Of a DNA stretch of 64,000 nt, positions 1 through 7,956 are shown one piece after another. Origin of the DNA: Blastococcus sp. PRF04-17 (lineage in GTDB: Bacteria > Actinomycetota > Actinomycetes > Mycobacteriales > Geodermatophilaceae); assembly GCF_023016265.1 (NCBI RefSeq), contig NZ_CP095412.1:4521416-4585415 (forward strand), in the 5' to 3' direction. Position 1 is the first letter of the stretch, and every line of letters begins with the position of its first letter. The notes under the pieces are model-generated. The model was not told the origin of the DNA and ran no database searches. It saw nothing but the letters and a program-made list of their open reading frames with translations. Position numbers and translations under genes: made by a program.

Positions 1-549
1 CAGCCGCAGGTACTCGCCCAGCAGGGGGAGCAGCGTCCGCTCCTCCTCGGCGGTCTGCGCGTCGACGGCGTCGGCGACGGTCGCGCAGGCGGCCGCGAAG
101 CCGTCCCGTGCGCCGCCCGTGCCGGCGACCTGCCACTGGCGGGCGGCGGTCGCGACGTCGCGCAGCATGTTGTCGATCCGCGCGCAGCCTGCTGTCCAGT
201 CCTCCACCGCGGACCGCACCTCGGCGGCCCGGTCGTCGGGAACCATCCGGAGCAGGGCGGGCCACACGGCCTCCCGCTCCACCGCGTGGTGGTGCAGCAG
301 GACCCGGCTGATCAGGTCGGCGTGGCGGGTGAGCGTCGCGCTGCGCCCCTGGTCGGCGGGCGCGGCCCAGACGGCCAGCTCGGCCAGCATGCGCAGCTCG
401 CGGCGCACCAGCTGGTGCAGCACGCGCTGGTAGGAGACCGCCCGGCCGGCGGTCGTCGCCGCCGCCTGGACGACGGCGTCGCACACGCCGTCGCCGGACG
501 AGCGGGGAGCGGGGATCAGGGTGGTCGGTCGGACCACGGTCGTGGTCAT
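1..549 (-). CDS. Hemerythrin HHE domain-containing protein (partial, runs off the window start)
   Basis: Reading the minus strand from an ATG at 547-549 gives 183 open codons with no stop before the window edge, so the C-terminus is missing. The reading contains LHQLVRRELRML, then RHADLISRVLLHHHAVERE and further amphipathic helices. The spaced His residues followed by HHHAVERE match the metal-ligand pattern of hemerythrin/HHE cation-binding proteins, which bind a di-iron centre and serve in oxygen, NO or iron sensing. It is divergent from the RsbQ-like gene at 764, across 214 bp that carry no other gene. Function beyond the fold is not determined. Confidence 0.75.
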   Translation of the reverse strand, partial: MTTTVVRPTTLIPAPRSSGDGVCDAVVQAAATTAGRAVSYQRVLHQLVRRELRMLAELAVWAAPADQGRSATLTRHADLISRVLLHHHAVEREAVWPALLRMVPDDRAAEVRSAVEDWTAGCARIDNMLRDVATAARQWQVAGTGGARDGFAAACATVADAVDAQTAEEERTLLPLLGEYLRL

Positions 550-763
550 GCGGCGCACCTCGTTCGGTGGTCGTGCCGGAGCACCGGTGGTCCTACCGGT
601 ACGGATGCCGGGAGGGTAGGACCGAGGCGCCGACCGCACCAGGGGATTGCGGAGACGCATCGGATCGGTGATCCGCACGTCTCCGGCGCGTCGTGCCGCC
701 GTGTGATCGCGCTCTGCGGTTCCCGAGCGGCCACGCCGGGCGGGTCTCGCCTACATTCGGCGG

Positions 764-1564
764 GTGGACAACGTCGTGGCACGCAATGCCGTGAGCACCA
801 CCGGGGTCCCCGACGGCCGCCCGATCGTGTTCGTGCACGGCTTCGGGTGCGACCAGACGATGTGGCGGTTCGTCGCTCCCGACTTCGAGGTGGACCACCG
901 TGTGGTCCTCCTGGACCTGGTGGGTTCCGGCAACTCCGACCTCTCCGCGTACGACGCCGAGAAGTACGGCTCGCTCGACGGCCATGCCGGCGACGTGGTG
1001 GAGATCTGCCGCGAGCTCGACCTCCACGACGTCGTCCTCGTGGGCCATTCGGTGAGCGCGATGATCGGCGCCCTGGCCACCTGCAAGGCCCCGGAGCTCT
1101 TCGGGGCGCTGGTCATGGTGGGTCCCAATCCCCGCTACGTCGACGACGGCGACTACGTCGGCGGCTTCAGCCGCACCGACATCGTCGGTCTGCTCGACGC
1201 CCTCGAGGCCAACCACCTCGGCTGGTCCACCCAGATGGCGCCGGTGATCATGGGCAACCCGGACCGGCCGGCGCTGGCGCAGGAGCTGACCAACAGCTTC
1301 TGCCGCACCGATCCGGCGATCGCCGCACACTTCGCCCGCGTCACGTTCCTGTCCGACAACCGTGCCGACCTGCCGAACGTCTGCGTACCGACGTTGGTGC
1401 TGCAGTGCAGCGAGGACGCCATCGCGCCCGACGTCGTGGGCCGGTACGTGCACGAGCAGGTACCCGGGAGCGTGTTCACCCAGTTGCGGGCCACCGGCCA
1501 CGTCCCCCACCTGAGCGCCCCGGAGGAGACCACCGCCGCCATCCGGGCGTTCCTGTCGGGATGA
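764..1564 (+). CDS. rsbQ: RsbQ-like alpha/beta hydrolase
   Basis: A 266-residue alpha/beta hydrolase very like Bacillus RsbQ. It shares GFGCDQTMW after the first strand, DHRVVLLDLVGSGNSDL, LDGHAGDVVEICRELDL and VGHSVSAMIG. Ser96 in GHS is the expected nucleophile; the acid is in CSEDAIAP and the His in ATGHVPHLS. RsbQ turns over a small hydrophobic cofactor needed to activate the phosphatase RsbP in energy-stress signalling. The start is GTG at 764. The stop overlaps the ATG of the next gene by 4 bp (ATGA), and that gene is a PAS-PP2C phosphatase, so the family pairing is kept. The signal sensed here is unknown. Confidence 0.88.
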   Translation: MDNVVARNAVSTTGVPDGRPIVFVHGFGCDQTMWRFVAPDFEVDHRVVLLDLVGSGNSDLSAYDAEKYGSLDGHAGDVVEICRELDLHDVVLVGHSVSAMIGALATCKAPELFGALVMVGPNPRYVDDGDYVGGFSRTDIVGLLDALEANHLGWSTQMAPVIMGNPDRPALAQELTNSFCRTDPAIAAHFARVTFLSDNRADLPNVCVPTLVLQCSEDAIAPDVVGRYVHEQVPGSVFTQLRATGHVPHLSAPEETTAAIRAFLSG

Positions 1565-3858
1565 TCCCGTCCGGGATGGAGGCTGGAGACTCGGCGATGG
1601 ACCCGGCGATGGACCCGGTCGGCAACCCGGGGAGCGACCCACGCGCCCAGCTCGGGCGGCTCCTGGAGGAGGACCCCGCCGATCTCTACGAGAACGCGCC
1701 CATGGGCTACCTCTCCACGCTGCCCGACGGGCGGATCGTCAAGGTCAACCGCACGTTCTGCGCGTGGACGGGGAGGGCTCCCGACGACCTGATCGGCACA
1801 CGGTTCCAGGACCTGCTCAGCATCGGCGGGCAGGTCTTCCACGAGACCCACCTGGCGCCGCTGCTGCGGATGCAGGGCGCGGTGCGGGAGATCGCCCTGG
1901 ACGTCGTCCGGGTCGACGGCTCGCTGCTGCCGTGCCTGCTCAACGCCGTCGAGCTGCGCGACGAGGCCGGGGCGCCGCTGCTGGTGCGGGCGACCCTGTT
2001 CGAGGCGACGGCGCGACGGCGGTACGAACGCGAGCTGCTGGCGGCCCAGCGGACCGCGCAGGAGTCCGAGGCCCGGTCGCGCGTGGTGCAGACGGTGGTC
2101 AGCGATCTGGCCGCCGCCACGTCGGTGGACGGCGTCGGGGCCGTGATCGTCCAGCACGGCCGGTCGGCGTTGCGGGCCAAGGGCGCGGCGCTGGTGCTGG
2201 TCGAGCAGGAGGGTCCCGACGGCGTCCCGACGCTGCGCACCGCGCACGGCCAAGGCATCTCCGAGGCGCTGATGGCGGAGCTGCGGCGGGCGGCCGCCGA
2301 CCGGCTGCCCCTGGAGCTGGCGGAGGGCGTGCGCACCGTCGCGCTCGACGAGCGGCTGCGTCAGCGACAGCCCGGCGTCGCCGCCGCGATGAGCACCGAG
2401 TCGCTGACCGCGCTGGTGACCGTTCCGGTCACCGCGGACAGCCGGCGGCTCGGCATGCTGCTGCTCGCCCTGGGCACCCCGGCCGGTGGCCTGATCAGCC
2501 TCGACGACCCCGGCGAGCCGGTCCTGTCACCGGCGGACGTCGACCTGCTGTGGACCCTGGGCCGGCAGGCCGGTCAGGCGCTCGAACGGGCCCGGCTCTA
2601 CGAGGAGACCGCCCGGCAGGCGGAGCGCGCGGCGTTCCTGCTCGACGCGGCACGATTGCTGGCCGGTGCGGCGGACGTCGTCGAGGTCGTGGAACGGCTG
2701 GCCGAACTGGCGGTGCAGCGCCTCGCCGACCTCTGCGTGATCGACCTGGTCACCGACGAGGGCATGACGCGACCGGCCGCACGACACCGGGATCCTGCCC
2801 TCCAGGAACTGATGGACGAGCTCAAGGTGCGGCACCTGGGGCCCCGCCGGGGGCCGCATCCGAGCGTGGCGGCGGTGCGCGAGGGCGGCACCCACTGGAT
2901 CCGGCACGTGGACGACGAGCTGCTCGCCTCCCTCACCTCCGACGACCGGCACCTCGAGATCGCCCGGGCCCTGGACCTCGCGAGCATCGTCGCCGTGCCG
3001 CTGGTGGCCGACGGGCAGCGTCTGGGCGTGGTGACGCTGTGCGCCGACCGCCGGCGCGGCGGCTTCACCGAGGCCGACGTGGAGATGGCCGAGCAGCTGG
3101 GCCTGCAGGTGTCGCTGGTGGTGGCGAAGGCCCAGCGGTACGAGCTCGACGTCCGGACCTCCCACACCCTGCAGTCCAACCTGCTGCCGCCGGCGCCTCC
3201 GGCGCTGCCCGGGTTGGTCACGGCGGTGCGCTACCTCGCCGCGAGCTACGGCGTGGAGGTGGGCGGGGACTTCTACGACGTCGTGGAGCTGCCGAACCAG
3301 CACGTGTCGCTGGCGGTCGGTGACGTCGTCGGCCACGACATCACCGCGGCCGCCACCATGGGCCAGCTCAACAGCGTCTACCGGGCGCTCCTGGTCGACC
3401 GGCCCACCCCCAGCTCGATGATCGACCGGCTCCAGGCCTCCTGGCCGCTGCTCGGCCTGCAGCGCATGGCGACGGCGCTGTTCGCCACCCTGGACCCGGC
3501 GACCGGACAGCTCCGGATCGCCTCGGCCGGGCACCTGCCGCCGCTGCTGATCACCGCCGGCCACGCGGAGTTCCTGCCGGTGACGCCGAGCCGGATGCTG
3601 GGTGCCCCGCCGGCACCCGCGCCGGCGCCGGAGTGGGCAGGTGTGCTGCCGGCCGGGGCGACCCTGGTGCTGTTCACCGACGGGCTGGTCGAGAGCCGGT
3701 CGGCCGACATCGACGAGGGCCTCGCGCAGCTGCTGGCGCTGGCCGCGTCCGCGGAGACCACCGACCCCGACGAACTCTGCGACCGGCTGCTGGCCGGGCT
3801 GACGGGGGCGCACCGCGCCGACGACATCGCGCTGCTGGCGATCACCCGAGCCGGCTGA
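1561..3858 (+). CDS. RsbP-like PAS-GAF-GAF-SpoIIE (PP2C) serine phosphatase
   Basis: About 765 residues from the ATG that overlaps the upstream stop; ATG at 1576 is an alternative start. Domains in order: PAS about 41-165 (ENAPMGYLSTLPDGRIVKVN), GAF about 176-353, GAF about 358-527, and SpoIIE/PP2C phosphatase about 540-765. The phosphatase has metal-binding Asp in GGDFYD and later FTDGLVESRS and ADDIALL. Such phosphatases dephosphorylate an anti-sigma-factor antagonist and so release a stress sigma factor. Bacillus RsbP is PAS-PP2C; the two GAF domains are extra and could sense additional ligands. Partner antagonist and sigma genes are not in the window. A longer open frame from 286 is a shadow of the upstream gene. 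Confidence 0.88.
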   Translation: MIPSGMEAGDSAMDPAMDPVGNPGSDPRAQLGRLLEEDPADLYENAPMGYLSTLPDGRIVKVNRTFCAWTGRAPDDLIGTRFQDLLSIGGQVFHETHLAPLLRMQGAVREIALDVVRVDGSLLPCLLNAVELRDEAGAPLLVRATLFEATARRRYERELLAAQRTAQESEARSRVVQTVVSDLAAATSVDGVGAVIVQHGRSALRAKGAALVLVEQEGPDGVPTLRTAHGQGISEALMAELRRAAADRLPLELAEGVRTVALDERLRQRQPGVAAAMSTESLTALVTVPVTADSRRLGMLLLALGTPAGGLISLDDPGEPVLSPADVDLLWTLGRQAGQALERARLYEETARQAERAAFLLDAARLLAGAADVVEVVERLAELAVQRLADLCVIDLVTDEGMTRPAARHRDPALQELMDELKVRHLGPRRGPHPSVAAVREGGTHWIRHVDDELLASLTSDDRHLEIARALDLASIVAVPLVADGQRLGVVTLCADRRRGGFTEADVEMAEQLGLQVSLVVAKAQRYELDVRTSHTLQSNLLPPAPPALPGLVTAVRYLAASYGVEVGGDFYDVVELPNQHVSLAVGDVVGHDITAAATMGQLNSVYRALLVDRPTPSSMIDRLQASWPLLGLQRMATALFATLDPATGQLRIASAGHLPPLLITAGHAEFLPVTPSRMLGAPPAPAPAPEWAGVLPAGATLVLFTDGLVESRSADIDEGLAQLLALAASAETTDPDELCDRLLAGLTGAHRADDIALLAITRAG

Positions 3859-3924
3859 TACACCCCTTCCCGGCGGCGCCGGATGGGGCGACCATGGCAG
3901 TGGACCCCTGTGCTGGAGGTGGCC

Positions 3925-4245
3925 ATGGATTCCTCTTCCGTCGACCCGGTGGCCCCGAACCCGGTTGCGGTGGCGATCGACGGCGCGACCGGCGACTGGT
4001 CGATGTCCGGCGACGCCATGCGCTGGTCACCCGACCTGGCCTCCCGCGAGCCCACGCCCGGCGAGCTGCGGGGCCTGGACGTCGCTGCGGGCATCGGCGC
4101 GGGTCTCGGCCTGGACATGACCGGCGTCCGCCGCCTGGTGTCCGGTGCGCTCACCTCACTGGGCGCGGTCGCCAGCGACGTCGTGACCGAGTTCCGGCAG
4201 CTCACCCGCGGAACGCAGGAGGGCGAGGCGCGGGTGGACGACTGA
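3925..4245 (+). CDS. Hypothetical protein
   Basis: A 106-residue protein starting at ATG 3925, chosen because GGAGGT lies 4-5 bases upstream; an in-frame GTG or ATG near 3883 would add 14 residues. The sequence is acidic with a Gly/Ala-rich middle (AAGIGAGLGLDMTGVRRL) and no motif I recognise. No signal peptide or membrane helix is evident. It follows the phosphatase gene by 66 bp on the same strand and converges with the SMP-30 gene 10 bp away. Its function is unknown; a small partner of the upstream stress module is possible only by position. Confidence 0.55.
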   Translation: MDSSSVDPVAPNPVAVAIDGATGDWSMSGDAMRWSPDLASREPTPGELRGLDVAAGIGAGLGLDMTGVRRLVSGALTSLGAVASDVVTEFRQLTRGTQEGEARVDD

Positions 4246-4255
4246 CCCCGGCGGG

Positions 4256-5143
4256 TCAGCCCGGCGAGCCGTAGGACGCCACCGGCACCCCCGGCGCGTC
4301 GACGTCGAACGCGAGGACGCTGCCGCCGAGGGGTTCCGCGGCGTCCTGCTCGGGGGTGAGTCGGGTGCGCGAGGTCGTTACGAAGACCGTGCGCAGGTCG
4401 TCGCCGCCGAACGCGACGCTGGTGGGGTAGGTGACCGGCACCGGCACCACGTGGGTCAGCGCCCCGCCGGCGTCGTACCGGTGCACCGCCCCGCCGCCGA
4501 AGAGGGCGACCCACACGCCGCCGGCGGTGTCCGTGGCCAGGCCGTCGGGCAGGCCGGCGTCCTCGCCGATCCGGGCGAAGACCTCCCGGTCGCCCAGCTC
4601 CCCGCCGTCGAGGCGGTAGTCGTACCGCCAGATCACCCGCCGCGGCGTGTCGACCAGGTACAGGACGGTGGACTCGGCATCCCAGGCGAGCCCGTTCGAC
4701 GCGGAGAGGCCGGTCTCCGCCACCCGCACCGAGCCGTCCACGTCCACGACGTGCAGCGTCGCCAGGGAACCGCCGTCCCGGTCGTAGGTGCCGATCCAGA
4801 GCCGCCCGCGATCGTCGCACTTGCCGTCGTTCAGGGTGGTGGACTCCGTGTCCGGGTCGATCCGGCAGAGCTCGGCGCGGCTGCCGTCGGCCCGCCACCG
4901 CGTCACGGTGCTGCCCCCTGCCACGACCAGTCCGCCGTCGCGGTCGGGGACGGCGAGGCTGACCGGCCCTCCGACGGCGGTGCGGGTCTCCTGCCCGGTG
5001 TCCGCGGACCACCGGATCACCTGCTCGGCCCGGATGTCCACCCGCACCAGCTCCCGCCGGCCGGGGTGCCAGCTCGGTCCCTCGCCCAGCGTGTCGCGGG
5101 CCGCCACCGCGACCCGGACCTCGGCCGTTCCCCGTCGCTGCAC
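4256..5143 (-). CDS. SMP-30/gluconolactonase/LRE family protein
   Basis: A 295-residue six-bladed beta-propeller lactonase. The metal-binding set is visible: Glu in LGEGPSWHP near the N-terminus, Asn in TTLNDGKCDDRGRLWIGT, Asn in LSASNGLAWD and Asp in AGLPDGLATD. The family hydrolyses sugar lactones or related esters using one divalent cation. The start is a GTG at 5143 with a weak ribosome-binding site. It is convergent with the hypothetical gene at 3925 and divergent from the EthD gene at 5204. The substrate cannot be told from sequence. No signal peptide, so probably cytoplasmic. Confidence 0.85.
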   Translation of the reverse strand: MQRRGTAEVRVAVAARDTLGEGPSWHPGRRELVRVDIRAEQVIRWSADTGQETRTAVGGPVSLAVPDRDGGLVVAGGSTVTRWRADGSRAELCRIDPDTESTTLNDGKCDDRGRLWIGTYDRDGGSLATLHVVDVDGSVRVAETGLSASNGLAWDAESTVLYLVDTPRRVIWRYDYRLDGGELGDREVFARIGEDAGLPDGLATDTAGGVWVALFGGGAVHRYDAGGALTHVVPVPVTYPTSVAFGGDDLRTVFVTTSRTRLTPEQDAAEPLGGSVLAFDVDAPGVPVASYGSPG

Positions 5144-5203
5144 GTCGCTAGTGGATCAGAGCGGCGGCCCGGGCGACAACGGCGCCGTCCTAGGGTGCGA
5201 CGC

Positions 5204-5908
5204 GTGCAGACATCGGGCGAGGTCAAGGTCCACGCGTTCATGGTCAAGAAGGCCGGGCTGTCCGACGAGGAGTTCCACCGGCACTGGCGCGATCCGCACG
5301 GCCACCTCGCGATGCGGGTCAGGGAGATCATCCGCTACGTGCAGGACCACACGTTCGGCGCGCAGCCGCGGTTCGACGGCTGGGCGCCGCTGATCTACCA
5401 CGGGCTGCCCGCGGTGTGGTTCGCCGACATTGGGACCGCCACGGGACTGCACTCGAACCCGGACTTCCAGGAGTCGCACGCCGACGAGGAGAACCTCGTG
5501 GAGCGGGACCAGCTCGGCTGGTTGCGCAGCACCGAGACGGTGCTCGTGCCGGGCCCGGTGCCCGCTCCGGGCGATCCGGAGCGGTGGAAGCTCACGCTGC
5601 TGGTCCGCGGGCGACCGTCGTGGGCGGGGGAGGCGTTCCGGTCGGCGATCGTCGACGTCGCGCGCGACGTGGCGGGCACCCTGCCCGATCTGGTCCGCGC
5701 CACGGTGTCGCTGCCCCGGCCCGACCAGTACACGGAGACCAGGGCGCTGTACGACGCCGTCCTGGAGTTCGCGTTCGGCAGCCGGGCGGAGCTGGAGGTC
5801 GCCACCGACGTCTTCGCGGAGCGGAGCCTGCCCGCGGTCGAGCGCGTCGTGGACCCAGCCGGATCCAGCGCCGCCTGGACCTACGAGGAGCGCTGGATCT
5901 GGCCGTGA
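5204..5908 (+). CDS. Tandem EthD-domain protein
   Basis: About 234 residues from a GTG start at 5204. The first half (VKVHAFMVKKAGLSDEEF, then HWRDPHGHLA and a long middle) is a classic EthD dimeric alpha/beta-barrel domain. The second half (RWKLTLLVRGRPSW to EERWIWP) looks like a diverged repeat of it. EthD proteins accompany P450 and other degradative oxygenase systems, but their reaction is mostly undefined. No strong ribosome-binding site is seen, and the start was taken as the closest one that keeps the whole first domain. It converges with the carboxymuconolactone-decarboxylase-like gene. Confidence 0.8.
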   Translation: MQTSGEVKVHAFMVKKAGLSDEEFHRHWRDPHGHLAMRVREIIRYVQDHTFGAQPRFDGWAPLIYHGLPAVWFADIGTATGLHSNPDFQESHADEENLVERDQLGWLRSTETVLVPGPVPAPGDPERWKLTLLVRGRPSWAGEAFRSAIVDVARDVAGTLPDLVRATVSLPRPDQYTETRALYDAVLEFAFGSRAELEVATDVFAERSLPAVERVVDPAGSSAAWTYEERWIWP

Positions 5909-5918
5909 CGGGCCGAGG

Positions 5919-6482
5919 TCAGACGACCTCGGCCGGAGCCTGCCTCCACGGCGCCAGCACGGCGTCCGGGTCGGTGTACTCGGTCGGCAGGTCGTCGGTC
6001 ATGTCCAGGATCGCCCCCATGCGGCCGTAGCCGACGAACGTGGCGACCTGGAAGCACAGCTCCATCACCTCCTGGGTGGTGAAGTGGTCGTAGAGCCGGG
6101 CGAAGGTCTCGTCGGTCACCGACAGGTGGTCGGTCGCCATCTTGTCCGCGAGCGCGAGCGCCGCCTTCTCCGCCTCGGTGAGGTCGGGCGCCTCCTCCGG
6201 CCGCTCGAGCGAGCACACCAGGCCCTCGTCGATGCCCGCGTCCAGGGCGTCGCTGTACCGGATCGACATGCACGTGCGGCACTGGTTGTGGAAGGAGACC
6301 CGCAGCCGGACCAGCTCCACGAGGCGACGGGGGAGCGTGCCGTTGTCGCGCATCGCCCGCATGAACTGCAGGTACGGGCCGGCGATAGCGGGTGCCTGGG
6401 CGTAGACCTGTTGCCGCAACGGCGCTCCGGCTCCCACCAGGGGCTCGTACTGCTCTCTCGGTGCGGGGGGAACTCGCGACAT
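5919..6482 (-). CDS. Carboxymuconolactone decarboxylase family (AhpD-like) protein
   Basis: 187 residues starting at ATG 6482, preceded by GGAGG at good spacing. A much longer open frame upstream is not coding. The signature is SFHNQCRTCMSIRYSDA, a CxxC motif within the helical AhpD/CMD fold, with the usual LVELVRLRVS helix before it. Members act as alkylhydroperoxidase partners or lactone decarboxylases; the CxxC argues for a thiol-redox role. It is divergent from the SnoaL-like gene at 6609 with about 125 bp between them. Confidence 0.82.
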   Translation of the reverse strand: MSRVPPAPREQYEPLVGAGAPLRQQVYAQAPAIAGPYLQFMRAMRDNGTLPRRLVELVRLRVSFHNQCRTCMSIRYSDALDAGIDEGLVCSLERPEEAPDLTEAEKAALALADKMATDHLSVTDETFARLYDHFTTQEVMELCFQVATFVGYGRMGAILDMTDDLPTEYTDPDAVLAPWRQAPAEVV

Positions 6483-6560
6483 GGTGCCTCCGATCCGGAC
6501 GGGATGAAGCTGACTATGCCCCACCGGACCCTGTCCTAGCAGGCCTATCTCTGCATACAG

Positions 6561-6583
6561 TGCGCATGGACTTTGCGCATGGA
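6561..6583. repeat. Pair of 10-bp direct repeats in a divergent promoter region
   Basis: TGCGCATGGA occurs at 6561-6570 and again at 6574-6583, a 13-bp period, just upstream of the start of the SnoaL-like gene (6609). The position suits a regulator site or slippage product. Its GCGCATG core resembles other AT-richer sites in this window (26717, 47843). Confidence 0.4.
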
Positions 6584-6608
6584 AGTCGTCGAGCGGAAGG
6601 AGTGGCGC

Positions 6609-7166
6609 ATGTCGGAATCGCTGGAGGACCGGATCGGCCGGCTCGAGGACAGGGCGGCGATCCAGGAGCTCGCCGTCCTGTACGGGTTCATCATGGACGA
6701 GCGCGACGAGGAGGGGATCCGCGAGATCTTCACCGAGGACGCCACCCTGCGGTCCGAGGACGGCGTCTTCGCGGCGAACGGTCTCGAGGAGATCGTCACC
6801 ACCTACCTCGGCCGGTTCGCCCAGCTCGGCCCGACCAACCACTTCTCGCACGGGCACGTCGTCCGCTTCGATCCGGCCGACCGGGACCGCGCCACGGGCC
6901 TGCTGGCGTCGCACGCCGAGGTCGACCGGAACGGCACGGCGATGCAGGTGGCGCTGCGCTACAAGGACACCTACCGCCGGGTCGACGGGCGCTGGCGCTT
7001 CGCCGACCGGCTCATGGGCTACATGTACTACATGCCGCTGGCGGAGATGGCGACCGGCCTCGGCGACCGCAACAGCGTGCGGGCGTACGGCGACCACCGG
7101 CCCGCGGACTGGCCCGAGGTGCTCTACCGCGAGTCCGGCAACGCCTTCCTCAAGAACTACCGCTGA
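6609..7166 (+). CDS. SnoaL-like / NTF2-fold protein
   Basis: 185 residues. The ATG at 6609 was chosen over an in-frame ATG at 6573 because AAGGAG sits 6-7 bases before it. The sequence has the SnoaL_4 pattern: RLEDRAAIQELAVLYGFIMDERDEEGIREIFTEDA split across helix and strand, a mid-domain HFSHGHVV and a terminal YRRVDGRWRFADR strand. The NTF2-like cone fold hosts polyketide cyclases, ketosteroid isomerase-like enzymes and dehydratases. Its 3' end overlaps the converging TetR gene by 17 bp. Enzymatic role not resolved. Confidence 0.8.
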   Translation: MSESLEDRIGRLEDRAAIQELAVLYGFIMDERDEEGIREIFTEDATLRSEDGVFAANGLEEIVTTYLGRFAQLGPTNHFSHGHVVRFDPADRDRATGLLASHAEVDRNGTAMQVALRYKDTYRRVDGRWRFADRLMGYMYYMPLAEMATGLGDRNSVRAYGDHRPADWPEVLYRESGNAFLKNYR

Positions 7167-7869
7167 ACGCCCCACCTCCCGGGGGCCGGCCCCCGGGAGG
7201 CGGAGCGTCAGCGGTTCGAGGCGCGGCGTCGGGGCCGCGCATGGTGATGGCCGCCCAGGTGAGTTCGGCGTGGCGTCGCCACCGCGCGGGCTCGGTCTCA
7301 CCCATGTCCGCGAGGCGGCCGGCGGTCCCGAGGACGAGCACGGTCAGGTCGGCGTAGGTGACGTCGGGCGTGACCAGCCCGTCCCGGATCGCGCGGGCCA
7401 GCGCCTCGGTGATCAGCGCCTCGACCGCGCGGCGCGCCCCGGCCACCCGCTGGTCGATGTTCTCGGCCCCGAAGGGGTCCAGCGCCGGCCGCTGCTGACG
7501 CAGCCGGTCGAAGTCGTGTGCGCGGAACAGGTCGAGGGCCATCCGGTTCCGGCGCAGCCGCTCGTACAGCTCGGCGACCAGGCCCTGGAACGCCCCGCCG
7601 GCGGGCTCGGACGCCAGCAACTGCTCCAGCGCGGAGCGCCAGTCCTCGAGCCAGCGCGTGGCGACCTCGGCCAGCAGATCTGCCTTCGTCGGGAAGTGGC
7701 GGAACACCGTCGCGTTGCCCACCTGCGCCCGCTCCGCGATGTCGCCGACGGTGGCGCCGAGACCTTGCTCGGCGAGGACCTGGACCGCGGCCTCCGAGAC
7801 CCGGGCCCGGTTGCGGGCGGCGTCGGACCGCGGCCGCCGAGCCGGCCGTGCGTTCGCGGCGTCGGTCAC
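7150..7869 (-). CDS. TetR/AcrR family transcriptional regulator
   Basis: 239 residues from a GTG start at 7869. The N-terminal helix-turn-helix is clear: RVSEAAVQVLAEQG, then VGDIAERAQVGNATVFRHF and PTKADLLAEV. The rest is the helical ligand-binding domain, related to the SbtR/TetR C-terminal type. The Pro/Gly-rich last 15 residues are encoded by the 7175-7200 palindrome and are probably unstructured. It is divergent from the 7957 operon, and an inverted repeat sits in the gap (7888-7904), so it most likely represses itself and that operon. Ligand unknown. Confidence 0.88.
   Translation of the reverse strand: MTDAANARPARRPRSDAARNRARVSEAAVQVLAEQGLGATVGDIAERAQVGNATVFRHFPTKADLLAEVATRWLEDWRSALEQLLASEPAGGAFQGLVAELYERLRRNRMALDLFRAHDFDRLRQQRPALDPFGAENIDQRVAGARRAVEALITEALARAIRDGLVTPDVTYADLTVLVLGTAGRLADMGETEPARWRRHAELTWAAITMRGPDAAPRTADAPPPGGRPPGGGAFSGSS
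7175..7200. terminator. 26-bp perfect GC palindrome at a convergent gene end
   Basis: CCTCCCGGGGGCC followed directly by its reverse complement. It lies after the SnoaL-like stop codon and inside the last codons of the converging TetR gene, where it encodes a Pro/Gly-rich tail. It can fold on either strand and could terminate the plus-strand transcript; no T-tract follows. Confidence 0.55.
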
Positions 7870-7887
7870 GAAAAGATCTTAGCAAAG

Positions 7888-7904
7888 CGGATTGAGCCAG
7901 TCCG
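7888..7904. promoter_or_regulatory. Probable TetR operator
   Basis: CGGATTG-AGC-CAGTCCG is an inverted repeat with 7-bp arms, one mismatch and a 3-bp spacer. It lies 19-35 bp upstream of the TetR start and 53-69 bp upstream of the 7957 start. Size, symmetry and position are those expected for an autoregulatory TetR operator. Confidence 0.7.
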
Positions 7905-7956
7905 TTTAGCGCGGTAGCGTGCTCCGCATTCCATCGAGAACGGCGGAGGCGCACCC

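Noticed and set aside
286..1560. Open frame extending the phosphatase gene far upstream
   Set aside because: It overlaps the well-supported hydrolase gene in another frame and has low-complexity Arg/Gly/Pro composition typical of shadow frames in GC-rich DNA.
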